Shown here: piece by piece, positions 16,468 to 24,994 of the stretch
How positions within the stretch are numbered: position 1 is the stretch's first letter
Layout: each line of letters begins with the position of its first letter
Origin: Peptococcaceae bacterium
GTDB taxonomy: Bacteria; Bacillota; Peptococcia; Peptococcales; Peptococcaceae
NCBI GenBank assembly: GCA_900759105.1
Contig: CAAETY010000099.1
Coordinates: forward strand, 1 to 37,474
DNA length: 37,474 nt
Direction of reading: 5' to 3'
The notes under the pieces: model-generated
What the model was told of the DNA's origin: nothing
The model's database searches: none
Seen by the model: the letters and a program-made list of their open reading frames with translations, nothing else
Program-made: the position numbers and the translations under genes

Positions 16468-17748
16468 ATGTCAGAAGAAAGATTTGAAGTGATCGTCATC
16501 GGCGGTGGCTTAGCAGGTTTATCTGCGGCATATCGTCTCTCCAAAGCAGGCCGCAAAGTCCTCGTTTTGGAAAAAGCACCATTCAGCGGTGCGAAGAATG
16601 TATCTGGTGGTCGTATCTACACCTATGCGCTTGATAAGCTCATGGGCGACGAATGGAAGGACGCTCCACTCGAACGCGAAATCAATCAAGAACTCTTGAT
16701 GATGATGAATGATGAAGATGCAGTTGTTGTAGACACCACTACCAATGCACTCGGGAACCAATCCTACAGTGTATTGCGTGCTCGTTTCGACAAATGGCTT
16801 GCTGGCAAAGTTGAAGAAGCCGGTGGTCTCGTTATCGGCGGTGCTTGCGTTACCGGTCTTATCCGCAAGGATGGTCGTGTATGCGGCGTAACCGTTGGCG
16901 AAGAAAAACTCGAATGCGATCTCGTTATCGATGCAGAAGGTGTTAACGCTATCGTTGCTGAACGTGCAGGCGTTATCGATCCAATCCGTCTTGAAAACGT
17001 TGCTGTTGGTGTCAAGTCCGTTATTCGCTTGAAAGAAGACGTTATCAACCAACGCTTCAACACCGATAGCTCCAAGGGTGCTGCACTCCTCGGTATGGGT
17101 TCCGCAAACCAAGGCATCTTTGGTGGTCTCTTCATGTACACCAACAAAGACACCATTTCCATCGGTCTTGTACAAGATTCCAAGACCTGGAAAGAAAACG
17201 GCCTCCATTTGCCAGACGCTATGGAAGCATTAAAAGAACATCCAATCATCGGTAAGTACATCGATGGTGGTGAACTCGTTGAATATACTGCCCACTTGAT
17301 TCCTGAAGGTGGCTACGATGCATTCTCCGAATTCTGCGGCGACGGCATCCTCGTTACCGGTGATGCAGCTGGTCTTTGCATGAATCGTGGTTACACTGTT
17401 CGCGGTATGGACTATGCAATCATGAGTGGTATTGCTGCAGCTGAAACTGCTGAAGAAGCGCTTGCTAAGGGCGTATTCACCAAGGATTTCCTCAGCATGT
17501 ACACTGCACGTCTTGAACACAACGTTTTGGATGACTTCAAGACTCTTAAAAAAGCACATCATTACATGGCTAACTCTGAACATCTCTTTACTACTTATCC
17601 TGAACTCGCTATCGGCGCTCTCCAAAGTATGTACAAGGTTGACGGTAGTGCCGTTGAATCCGTAGGCAAGACCATTAAGCATGGCATGCCAAAGATTAAA
17701 TTGTTCAGCGTAGCAAAAGATGCAATCAAGGGGGTTTTATCATTATGA
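16468..17748 (+). CDS. fixC: FixC, ETF:quinone-oxidoreductase-like flavoprotein
   Basis: A 426-residue FAD protein of the FixC family, which accepts electrons from FixAB and passes them towards quinone in FixABCX complexes. The N-terminal VIVIGGGLAGLSAAYRL motif (about 8-24) binds FAD. GAKNVSGGRIY (about 42-52) and GILVTGDAAGLCMNRGYTVRG (about 294-314) are typical of FixC. There is no C-terminal ferredoxin domain; that role falls to the next gene, as expected for FixC rather than the long ETF-QO. Start has GAGGTGGGAG just upstream. It is the first of four tightly spaced genes. The last codon overlaps the fixX start. Confidence 0.94.
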   Translation: MSEERFEVIVIGGGLAGLSAAYRLSKAGRKVLVLEKAPFSGAKNVSGGRIYTYALDKLMGDEWKDAPLEREINQELLMMMNDEDAVVVDTTTNALGNQSYSVLRARFDKWLAGKVEEAGGLVIGGACVTGLIRKDGRVCGVTVGEEKLECDLVIDAEGVNAIVAERAGVIDPIRLENVAVGVKSVIRLKEDVINQRFNTDSSKGAALLGMGSANQGIFGGLFMYTNKDTISIGLVQDSKTWKENGLHLPDAMEALKEHPIIGKYIDGGELVEYTAHLIPEGGYDAFSEFCGDGILVTGDAAGLCMNRGYTVRGMDYAIMSGIAAAETAEEALAKGVFTKDFLSMYTARLEHNVLDDFKTLKKAHHYMANSEHLFTTYPELAIGALQSMYKVDGSAVESVGKTIKHGMPKIKLFSVAKDAIKGVLSL

Positions 17749-18050
17749 TGAAAAAATTGAACATGGATGACCGCCTTGCGGCCAACCGTTTCGACAGTGA
17801 TGACGAAAACGCACATATCGTTATTGATAAAGAAGCTTGCCGTACCTGCACTCATCGTGCTTGCACCTATAGCTGCCCTGCCGAACGTTACAAATGGGAT
17901 GAATTGAATGACATCATGACCTTTGACCACGTTGGTTGCCTTGAATGTGGTAACTGCCGTTTGGTTTGCGAACGTCTCAATGAACGTCGCCCTGGTTATG
18001 ACTGGAACTACCCAATCGAAGGCAGAGGCTTCTTGTCCAAAGAAGGCTAA
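17745..18050 (+). CDS. fixX: FixX, ferredoxin-like protein
   Basis: A 101-residue ferredoxin-like partner of FixC. Eight cysteines occur in two groups: 32, 35, 40, 44 and 65, 68, 71, 75 (the second in CLECGNCRLVC), enough for two 4Fe-4S clusters. The conserved CPAERYKWDE region and the C-terminal YPIEGRGF stretch are characteristic of FixX. Its ATG overlaps the fixC stop, indicating translational coupling. It would pass electrons within the FixABCX complex. Two adjacent ATGs (17745, 17748) are possible; AAGGGGG upstream does not separate them. Confidence 0.94.
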   Translation: MMKKLNMDDRLAANRFDSDDENAHIVIDKEACRTCTHRACTYSCPAERYKWDELNDIMTFDHVGCLECGNCRLVCERLNERRPGYDWNYPIEGRGFLSKEG

Positions 18051-18105
18051 TTGAGCACGAAACTCGTTAATTACAAAAATAACGAAGAAAGAGGAGCAGT
18101 GAACT

Positions 18106-18915
18106 ATGAATATCTTAGTATGTGTTAAACAGGTTCCGGATACCTCCGAAATTAAGGTCGATCCAGTAACCAATACCCTTATTCGTAAAGGGGTTCCAAG
18201 TATTGTTAACCCAGCAGACTTAAATGCAGTTGAAACTGCTGTTAAGTTGAAAGAAGAAAATCCAGATTCCGTAATCACCTTATTGTCCATGGGGCCTCCT
18301 CCAGCAGAAGAAGCTCTTCGCGAATGCTTGAGCATGGGCTGCGATGAAGCTTTCTTGTTGACTGACCGCGCATTTGGTGGTGCAGATACTTATGCAACCA
18401 GTTACTCTCTCGCAGTAACCATTCAACATCTTGAAGCTAAGCTTAACAAAAAGTTTGACCTCATCATTTGCGGTATCATGGCAGTAGACGGTGACACCGG
18501 TCAGGTAGGTCCTGAATTGGCTGAACACCTTGGCTGGCCACAAGTAACCTATGTTATCGGTGCGAAGTTGAATGGCGACAAGATTGTCATCAACCGTTCC
18601 CACGAAATGGGCTACGAAGTTCTCGAAACCAAGTTGCCTGCATTGCTTGCAGTTACCAAAGAAATCAACAAGCCACGTCGTGGTAGTGTTCGCGGTAAAA
18701 TCGCTGCTAAGCGTGCTAAAATCGAATGGATTAACGCTGACGCTCTTGGCGAAGCTCTCGACCGTAGCAAAATCGGCTTGAAGGGTTCCCCAACCAACGT
18801 TCGTAGCGCTCACCCACCAAAAAGCCGTACTCGTGGTGAAGACGTAACCGGTAAGGACGCAAAAGAATCTGTTGCGAACCTTATGGCCAAGTTGACCGAA
18901 AACAACTTAATCTAA
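18106..18915 (+). CDS. etfB: Electron transfer flavoprotein beta subunit (FixA type)
   Basis: A 269-residue ETF beta subunit. It begins with NILVCVKQVPDTSEIKVDP, the family signature, and contains the CGIMAVDGDTGQVGPELAE block (about 124-142) and the LPALLAVTKEINKPR segment (about 178-192). In FixABCX complexes this subunit carries the bifurcating FAD that splits electrons from NADH. Ribosome site GAGGAG; 55 bases after fixX and 16 bases before etfA. Its position behind fixC-fixX makes it the FixA of this set rather than a general ETF. Confidence 0.95.
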   Translation: MNILVCVKQVPDTSEIKVDPVTNTLIRKGVPSIVNPADLNAVETAVKLKEENPDSVITLLSMGPPPAEEALRECLSMGCDEAFLLTDRAFGGADTYATSYSLAVTIQHLEAKLNKKFDLIICGIMAVDGDTGQVGPELAEHLGWPQVTYVIGAKLNGDKIVINRSHEMGYEVLETKLPALLAVTKEINKPRRGSVRGKIAAKRAKIEWINADALGEALDRSKIGLKGSPTNVRSAHPPKSRTRGEDVTGKDAKESVANLMAKLTENNLI

Positions 18916-18931
18916 GGGGAGGCTATATAAC

Positions 18932-19939
18932 ATGGATTTGAAAGAATATAAAAACCTGTGGGTCTTCATTGAACAGGAAAATGGTGAACCTAAAAATGTA
19001 GGCCTCGAACTTTTGAATGAAGCTAAGCGTCTTGCCGGCGAATGTGGTCAAGAAGTTTGGGCAATGATTCTCGGTGGTGACAACAAGAAGTGCATCGAAG
19101 AAGCTGCTGCTTACGGTGCAGACAAGGTTGTTTCCGTTGAAGGTCCTGCTTTCGCTCATTACGGCACTGAAGCTTACTCCGAAGCTGTAATCAAATTGAT
19201 TAACAAGCATAAACCATCCGCAATTCTCTTTGGTGCAACCTTCAATGGTCGTGACCTCGGTCCTAAAGTTGCTTGCAACATGGGCACCGGTTTGACCGCT
19301 GACTGCACCGAGCTCGAAATCGATAAAGAAGGCGTTGTAACCTGGATTCGTCCTGCACTCGGCGGGAACCTCATGGGTCACATTTACTGCCCTAACACCC
19401 GTCCACAAATGGGTACTGTACGTCCTGCAGTATTCAAGAAGGGCGAACGTCAAGAAGGTCGCAAGGTTCCTGTAATCAGCGAAAAGATTGACATCAACGA
19501 AGATGCACTTCGTACCAAATTTATCGAATTCGTTCAAACTGTTGAAGAAGGCGCTGTTCGCATTGAAGACGCTAACATCATCGTTGCTGGTGGCCGTGGC
19601 CTCGGTAAGGGCGAAAACTTCAAGCTTCTTGAAGACCTCGCTGATGCACTTGGTGGCGTTGTTGCTGGTAGCCGTAAGACCGTTGACGCTGGTTGGATGC
19701 CTGTATCCCGCCAAGTAGGTCAAACCGGTAAGACCGTTAGCCCTGACATCTACGTTGCAGTAGGTATCAGCGGTGCAATCCAACACTTGGTTGGTATGGA
19801 AAACTCCGGCACCATCATTGCTATTAACAACGACCCTGAAGCACCTATCTTCGAAATTGCTTCCTATGGCATTGTAGGCGACCTCTTTGAAGTTGTTCCT
19901 GCTTTGACTGCAGCAATCAAAGAAGCTAAAAGCAAATAA
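18932..19939 (+). CDS. etfA: Electron transfer flavoprotein alpha subunit (FixB type)
   Basis: A 335-residue ETF alpha subunit. The N-terminal half has the ETF fold shared with the beta subunit. The C-terminal FAD domain carries GSRKTVDAGW (about 247-256), GQTGKTVSPDIYVAVGISGA (about 264-283) and IAINNDPEAPIFEIASYGIVGD, all classical FAD contacts. Together with etfB, fixC and fixX it forms a complete FixABCX set, in the order C-X-A-B rather than the A-B-C-X order of E. coli and diazotrophs. Such complexes couple NADH oxidation to reduction of both ferredoxin or flavodoxin and quinone. A strong terminator ends the operon 14 bases later. Confidence 0.96.
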   Translation: MDLKEYKNLWVFIEQENGEPKNVGLELLNEAKRLAGECGQEVWAMILGGDNKKCIEEAAAYGADKVVSVEGPAFAHYGTEAYSEAVIKLINKHKPSAILFGATFNGRDLGPKVACNMGTGLTADCTELEIDKEGVVTWIRPALGGNLMGHIYCPNTRPQMGTVRPAVFKKGERQEGRKVPVISEKIDINEDALRTKFIEFVQTVEEGAVRIEDANIIVAGGRGLGKGENFKLLEDLADALGGVVAGSRKTVDAGWMPVSRQVGQTGKTVSPDIYVAVGISGAIQHLVGMENSGTIIAINNDPEAPIFEIASYGIVGDLFEVVPALTAAIKEAKSK

Positions 19940-19953
19940 TTCATACCTATAAA

Positions 19954-19988
19954 GAAAAGACACCTTCGTTAGCGGAGGTGTCTTTTTT
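19954..19988 (+). terminator. Terminator of the fix/etf operon
   Basis: AAAAGACACCTTC pairs across a GTTAGC-type loop with GGAGGTGTCTTTT, ending in a T run at 19982-19988. Confidence 0.9.
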
Positions 19989-20073
19989 ATTGGAAAGTGT
20001 GCATCGGCTTGGCGTGGTTGCATGGGAAATGATTGAAGGTGTTTGACAGGAGGCGCACATAATTGATAGGTTC

Positions 20074-20101
20074 AAAAAAAGCATCGGCATGTGCCGATGC
20101 T
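20074..20101 (-). terminator. Terminator of the 183-residue hypothetical gene
   Basis: On the minus strand AGCATCGGCA (20101-20092) pairs with TGCCGATGCT (20089-20080), followed by seven T residues. It begins 10 bases beyond the stop codon. Confidence 0.9.
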
Positions 20102-20110
20102 GTGTAGAAG

Positions 20111-20662
20111 TTACTTTTGGTCTTCATCCGGAATTTCAACAATTTCGACTTGATTGCGAATAACAGCTTCGCGATCTCTAAAGAGTTGGGATTTTGGACG
20201 ATTAGGGTCAAACTTGGTAGGATCAAGTGGATAGCTTGCATGACGGTGTGCATAGGTTTCCATGCTGCCAACGTCAGATAAGATATCACCGGTAGCACGT
20301 GCCATGCTTGCAAGTGCATCTACGGTTGCAGCCCCAGGGGTTGGTTTGAGTGGCTCATCGGTGAGCACTTCGTCATACATTGGAGGAATGTGCACACGAT
20401 ATTCTTCGATGGCATCAGAGCAGGTAGGGTTGGTCTTGCAATTGGAATAAGCTTGTATCCCTTCTGTTTGATGAAGAATATTGGAGACTTCTGCAAAGAA
20501 ACCAATCACGTCATGCTTTAAGATGTTAGCGGCGTGCTTGAGTGCTGATTTGTTTTGAGGTTCACGGAATCTCTTAACAGTGAGCTTTGATTTGCGAACG
20601 GTTTCTATAACCTTTTCCTTTTTAGAATGTTCTTCATGTTGAGTGTTTTCATGTTGTGCCAT
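20111..20662 (-). CDS. Hypothetical hydrophilic protein, 183 residues
   Basis: I do not recognise this family. The protein is soluble and highly charged, with a His/Glu/Lys-rich first ~25 residues and a basic stretch at about 23-40. A two-cysteine segment SNCKTNPTCSDAIEEY lies near 72-87, and the C-terminal half is Pro/Asp-rich. No signal peptide or membrane segment is visible. Coding status is supported by a good ribosome site (AAAGGGGA), a dedicated terminator and codon use like the neighbours. It is a single-gene unit facing the fix/etf operon and divergent from the polyamine operon. No function is proposed. Confidence 0.75.
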   Translation of the reverse strand: MAQHENTQHEEHSKKEKVIETVRKSKLTVKRFREPQNKSALKHAANILKHDVIGFFAEVSNILHQTEGIQAYSNCKTNPTCSDAIEEYRVHIPPMYDEVLTDEPLKPTPGAATVDALASMARATGDILSDVGSMETYAHRHASYPLDPTKFDPNRPKSQLFRDREAVIRNQVEIVEIPDEDQK

Positions 20663-20994
20663 ATAATCATTCCCCTTTCATTTTCCTAAAACAAAGCCGT
20701 TTGAATAGCGGTCGTAACGGCCTGTTTAATAGTTCTTCTCAAGTTCGATTATATCAGTGAAGTAAATGAGAAACAAGGTGGGATATAAAATAAATTGAAA
20801 ATTACGAATGAGTTGTTATTCATATCGTGTATGATGTAAAGTTTTGAGCGCATGAATGTTAAACAAATGGGTTCCTATCGTGTCATTGACGATTCAGGTG
20901 ATTATTGATATACTTAAAATGCCTTGTTAGGCTTAAAACATAGGGATGAGGTCTATTTAGACCGTTCTGAAGAATTGGGGGCGCGTGTAGAAAA
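20663..20994. other. Intergenic region carrying divergent start signals and the speD leader
   Basis: A gap of 332 bases. Its right half holds the speD promoter and a ~75-base leader with two short hairpins, GCCT/AGGC at 20921-20932 and GGTC/GACC at 20950-20963. The left half is AT-rich upstream sequence of the minus-strand hypothetical gene. No gene is seen. Confidence 0.6.
20886..20914 (+). promoter_or_regulatory. Promoter of the polyamine operon
   Basis: TTGACG at 20886-20891, a 17-base spacer, and TATACT at 20909-20914. Transcription would start near 20921, so the first bases of the message form the GCCT/AGGC hairpin. Confidence 0.8.
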
Positions 20995-21759
20995 ATGAGC
21001 GACAAGATCCGTTTGTATGGGTTTAACAACTTAACAAAATCTCTGAGTTTTAATATTTTTGACGTTTGCTATGCACGCACCTTACGTGAACAGCGAGACT
21101 ACGTGTCTTATATCGACGAGCAGTATAATTCAGAACGCTTGACGGATATTCTTGTCAATGTTACTGAGATGATTGGCGCCAATGTGCTTAACATTGCCCA
21201 TCAGGACTATGACCCGCAAGGGGCCAGCGTAACGCTCTTGATTGCTGAAAATTCCATGGTGCCGTCTGTACAAAGTGATACCATTGTCGGGCATTTGGAT
21301 AAGAGTCATGTAACGGTGCATACCTATCCGGAGTATCATCCGGAAAATGCCATTGCCACTTTCCGTGTGGATATTGATGTGGCAACGTGTGGGGAGATTT
21401 CTCCTTTGCAAACGTTGGATTATTTGATTGGAAGCTTTGATTCCGATATTATCACGATGGATTATCGTGTGCGTGGCTTTACACGTGATGTCAATGGCCG
21501 AAAGGTGTTCAATGACAATCGCATGTCATCCATACAGAATTATATCGATGCTGCGACATTGAAACGATACGATGCTGTGGACATCAATGTTTATCAGGCA
21601 AATATTTATCACACAAAAATGCTTATAAAGGAAATAGACATACAGAACTACTTGTTTAATACAGATGCTTACGAGTTGTTGCCTCAAAAGCGTCTCGAAA
21701 TCACGCAAAACTTGCGTCGCGAGATGATTGAAATCTTTAACGGCTGCAACGTGTATTAA
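20995..21759 (+). CDS. speD: S-adenosylmethionine decarboxylase proenzyme, E. coli type
   Basis: A 254-residue pyruvoyl enzyme that makes decarboxylated SAM, the aminopropyl donor for spermidine synthase. It closely resembles the long E. coli-type SpeD (264 residues there), not the short Bacillus type. LYGFNNLTKSLSF at the start and NILNIAHQDYDPQGASVT match it. Self-cleavage should occur before Ser104 in HLDKSHVTVHTYPE, giving the pyruvoyl group. Cys132 in the DVATCGEISP block matches the catalytic cysteine. The ribosome site is weak (GGGGG about 12 bases upstream), so translation may be limited. First gene of a six-gene operon with a short leader. Confidence 0.96.
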   Translation: MSDKIRLYGFNNLTKSLSFNIFDVCYARTLREQRDYVSYIDEQYNSERLTDILVNVTEMIGANVLNIAHQDYDPQGASVTLLIAENSMVPSVQSDTIVGHLDKSHVTVHTYPEYHPENAIATFRVDIDVATCGEISPLQTLDYLIGSFDSDIITMDYRVRGFTRDVNGRKVFNDNRMSSIQNYIDAATLKRYDAVDINVYQANIYHTKMLIKEIDIQNYLFNTDAYELLPQKRLEITQNLRREMIEIFNGCNVY

Positions 21760-21778
21760 GAAAGGAAGTGGAGACAAG

Positions 21779-23221
21779 GTGAATCAGGACCGAATGCCAA
21801 TTTTGGATGCGCTTGAAGATTTTAAGAGCCAACGAATCGTTCCTTTTGATGTACCTGGTCACAAACGCGGCAAAGGCAATAAAGAACTCGCTGCTTTCCT
21901 TGGAGAAGCCTGTGTTTCCATCGATGTTAACTCGATGAAATGTCTCGACAATCTCTGCCATCCGATTAGTGTTATTCGTGAGGCAGAAATGCTGGCCGCC
22001 GATGCTTTTGGAGCGAAGGCGGCTTTTTTAATGGTCGGGGGCACCACATCAGCGGTGCAGGCAATGATTCTCTCCGTGGTAGCACCGGGGGACAAGATTA
22101 TTTTACCGCGTAATGTGCACAGAAGTGTCATCAACGCATTGGTGTTGGTGGATGCTGAACCGATTTATATCAACCCACAGATGGACCAACGTTTGGGCAT
22201 TTCACTGGGGATGAAGGTGGAGGATGTAAAGAACACCATCGAAGCGCATCCGGATGTCAAGGCGGTGCTTGTTAATAACCCAACGTATTACGGGATTTGC
22301 TCTAATTTAGAGGCTATTGTGGATATTGCCCATTCTCATGGCATGAAGGTGTTGGCTGACGAAGCCCACGGCACGCATTTCTATTTTGGGGAGGGTCTTC
22401 CTAAGGCAGCGATGCATGTAGGCGCCGATATGGCAGCGGTAAGTATGCACAAGAGTGGCGGTTCATTGACCCAAAGTTCATTTTTGCTGTTGGGACCAAA
22501 CATGAATGCAGATTATGTGCGTCAGATTATTAACCTTACACAAACAACCAGCGGTTCCTATTTGTTAATGAGTAGTCTTGATATTTCACGTCGCAATTTG
22601 GCGTTGCGTGGCGCAGAAACCTTTGCGCGCGTGCTTGATATGGCAGAATATGCCCGTCGTGAAATTAACGCTATCGGTGACTATTGGGCCTATGGCTATG
22701 ACCTTATTGATGGGGACAGTGTTTACGATTTTGACCGTACAAAGCTTTCGGTGAATACGTTAGCTTTGGGGTTAGCCGGGATTGAAGTGTACGACCTTTT
22801 GCGTGATGAATACGATATTCAAGCGGAATTGGGGGATTTGGGAAATTTCCTTGCCTATATTTCTATTGGTGATCGTCCGGCAGATATTGAGCGCTTGGTA
22901 AGTGCTCTGCAAGAAATTCGCCGCCGCTTCAAGAAACCGGCGGTTAATATGTTTGAACAGGAATACATTAATCCAATTGTTAAGATGACACCGCATAAGG
23001 CGTTTTATGCGCCGAAAAAGTCTTTGCTGCTAGAAGATTGCGAAGGCTATATTTGTTCGGAATTTGTAATGATTTATCCACCGGGGATTCCGATTTTGTC
23101 TCCGGGTGAATTGGTCACTAAGGAAATCATTGAATATATCCGCTATGCGAAGCAAAAGGGCTGCACTATGTTGGGGCCTGAAGATATGGGTGTCAACAGA
23201 CTCAATGTCATTGATGACTAA
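21779..23221 (+). CDS. speA: Arginine (or lysine/ornithine) decarboxylase, fold-type I
   Basis: A 480-residue PLP decarboxylase of the Orn/Lys/Arg group without the N-terminal wing domain of large enterobacterial enzymes, similar in layout to Bacillus SpeA. The N-terminal VPFDVPGHKRGKG block, LMVGGTTSAVQAMI, DEAHGTHFYF (PLP-binding Asp) and SMHKSGGSLTQSS with the PLP lysine at 225 are all present; the C-terminal domain carries PPGIPILSPGE. The speB gene two positions later makes arginine the likely substrate, giving agmatine; this is inference from context. GTG at 21779 has GGAG five bases upstream and starts after the speD stop; the longer frame from 21728 overlaps speD and lacks a site. Confidence 0.92.
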   Translation: MNQDRMPILDALEDFKSQRIVPFDVPGHKRGKGNKELAAFLGEACVSIDVNSMKCLDNLCHPISVIREAEMLAADAFGAKAAFLMVGGTTSAVQAMILSVVAPGDKIILPRNVHRSVINALVLVDAEPIYINPQMDQRLGISLGMKVEDVKNTIEAHPDVKAVLVNNPTYYGICSNLEAIVDIAHSHGMKVLADEAHGTHFYFGEGLPKAAMHVGADMAAVSMHKSGGSLTQSSFLLLGPNMNADYVRQIINLTQTTSGSYLLMSSLDISRRNLALRGAETFARVLDMAEYARREINAIGDYWAYGYDLIDGDSVYDFDRTKLSVNTLALGLAGIEVYDLLRDEYDIQAELGDLGNFLAYISIGDRPADIERLVSALQEIRRRFKKPAVNMFEQEYINPIVKMTPHKAFYAPKKSLLLEDCEGYICSEFVMIYPPGIPILSPGELVTKEIIEYIRYAKQKGCTMLGPEDMGVNRLNVIDD

Positions 23222-23233
23222 AGGAGGCAATTT

Positions 23234-24103
23234 ATGGAACTTTGGTATTCAGAAGCCCATTCAAAAGACGTTAAGTTTTCTATTAAATTTGATCGTCAAT
23301 TATATACCGAACAAAGTGATTTTCAACGTATTGATGTGTTTGAAAGCAAGGAATTCGGTCGTTTTTTGACCCTTGATGGATTTATGATGCTTACCGAAAA
23401 GGATGAATTTATCTATCATGAAATGATTGTGCATGTACCAATGGCAGTGCACCCAAACCCAAAGAAGATTCTCGTAATCGGTGCCGGTGATGGCGGATGC
23501 CTGCGTGAACTTATTCGTTATCCGGAAGTTGAGCATATTGATTTGTGTGAAATCGATGGTCGCGTCATTGATGTGTGCCACGAATGGTTGCCAAAGACCG
23601 CTTGTGGCTTTGATGATCCGCGTGTGCATATTCATATTCAAGACGGCCTTAAGTATGTCCGCAAGTGCGAAAATGAATATGACCTCATTATTGTAGACTC
23701 CACCGACCCATTTGGTCCGGGGGAAGGGCTATTCACCAAGGAGTTTTATGGCAATTGCTTTAAAGCGCTCCATGATGATGGTATCATGGTTAATCAGCAT
23801 GAAAGTCCTTTCTATGAAGAGGATGCACGTGCGATGCAACGTGCGCACAAGCGCATTGTTGATAGCTTCAATTTGGCACGCGTGTATCAAGCACACATTC
23901 CAACTTATCCATCCGGGCATTGGCTCTTTGGTTTTGCATCCAAAAAGTATCATCCGGTGAAGGATATGGATGCCAAGCGTTGGAATGCACGCGGTTTGAA
24001 AACGCGTTATTATAACACCAACTTGCACCATGGCAGTTTTTATTTGCCGAACTATGTGCAAGACCTTTTAGAAAATGTTGAACCGGAGGTCGAGGATGAA
24101 TAA
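23234..24103 (+). CDS. speE: Spermidine synthase-like aminopropyltransferase
   Basis: A 289-residue aminopropyltransferase. The N-terminal beta domain is followed by a Rossmann methyltransferase-like fold. YHEMIVHVP (61-69) and GAGDGG (83-88) form the decarboxylated-SAM site, and DSTDPFGPG (155-163) holds the catalytic aspartate. The C-terminal TYPSGHWLFGFASK segment is typical. The expected reaction is putrescine plus decarboxylated SAM to spermidine. Since a second spermidine route is encoded downstream, it could instead add an aminopropyl group to spermidine; the sequence does not settle this. AAAGGAGG precedes the ATG. Its 3' end overlaps the speB start. Confidence 0.94.
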   Translation: MELWYSEAHSKDVKFSIKFDRQLYTEQSDFQRIDVFESKEFGRFLTLDGFMMLTEKDEFIYHEMIVHVPMAVHPNPKKILVIGAGDGGCLRELIRYPEVEHIDLCEIDGRVIDVCHEWLPKTACGFDDPRVHIHIQDGLKYVRKCENEYDLIIVDSTDPFGPGEGLFTKEFYGNCFKALHDDGIMVNQHESPFYEEDARAMQRAHKRIVDSFNLARVYQAHIPTYPSGHWLFGFASKKYHPVKDMDAKRWNARGLKTRYYNTNLHHGSFYLPNYVQDLLENVEPEVEDE

Positions 24104-24947
24104 AAATGTCCAAACCTTTATTGCTTGTGAAAGCAATTTTGAGGATGCGCGTGCGGTAATTTTTGGGGCGCCGTTTGACGGTACCACTTCTTTCCGCCCG
24201 GGAACTCGATTTGGCCCGTCAGCCATTCGTGGCGAAAGTGATGGGATTGAAACCTATAGCCCGTATCAAAATCGTGACCTAGAAGATATCAGTGTATTTG
24301 ACAGCGGTGATTTGTATTTCCCCTTTGGGAATCCAAAGGCTGTGCTTGATATGATTGAAGCACGCACCCAAGAAATCTTGGTGGCGGATAAGATGCCGGT
24401 CATGTTAGGTGGCGAGCATTTGGTGACCTTGGGTGCTGTGCGTGCAATGGTGAAGAAATATCCGAATTTGCACATCATTCATTTTGATGCCCATGCAGAT
24501 TTGCGTGAAGCGTATCTTGGAGAGCAGCTTTCACATGCTTCTGTCCTTCGTCGTTGCTGGGACCTTGTCGGTGATGGTCATATTCACCAATTTGGGATTC
24601 GCAGCGGGGAACGTGCCGAATTTGACTTTGCCTTTGCACACACAGATTTTCATCCTTTCAATGTAAAGGATGTATTGGATGTGGTGCTTGGTTTAAACAG
24701 TGAGGTGCCGGTTTATGTAACCGTGGATTTGGATGTTCTTGATCCCTCACTCTTTAGTGGCACCGGGACACCGGAAGCCGGTGGGATTTTCTTCCCGGAT
24801 TTAGAAGAAGCCTTGCTTGCACTTGAAGCACTCAACGTGGTTGGCTTTGACATTAACGAGCTCTCTCCACCTTACGATACTTCCGGTGTTTCCACCGCTG
24901 TAGCATGTAAGGTGTTAAGGGAAATGTTGCTTGCTTATGTAAAATAA
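24096..24947 (+). CDS. speB: Agmatinase
   Basis: A 283-residue ureohydrolase that would convert agmatine to putrescine and urea. The binuclear manganese ligands are visible in GGEH (105-108), DAHAD (131-135) and DLDVLDP (211-217); GTGTPEAGG follows. Length is normal for the agmatinase branch; arginases are usually somewhat longer and carry a different substrate loop. Together with the upstream decarboxylase this gives arginine to putrescine. Start ATG 24096 overlaps the speE stop by eight bases and has GGAGG six bases upstream; an in-frame ATG at 24075 inside speE is rejected. Confidence 0.94.
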   Translation: MNKNVQTFIACESNFEDARAVIFGAPFDGTTSFRPGTRFGPSAIRGESDGIETYSPYQNRDLEDISVFDSGDLYFPFGNPKAVLDMIEARTQEILVADKMPVMLGGEHLVTLGAVRAMVKKYPNLHIIHFDAHADLREAYLGEQLSHASVLRRCWDLVGDGHIHQFGIRSGERAEFDFAFAHTDFHPFNVKDVLDVVLGLNSEVPVYVTVDLDVLDPSLFSGTGTPEAGGIFFPDLEEALLALEALNVVGFDINELSPPYDTSGVSTAVACKVLREMLLAYVK

Positions 24948-24994
24948 GGTAAACTGACAGTATAAGTTTCAAAGTATTTTAAGGAGGTATTACA

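Noticed and set aside
18923..20023. 366-codon open frame on the minus strand opposite etfA
   Set aside because: Antisense shadow of the codon-biased etfA gene, with no family resemblance and no start signals.
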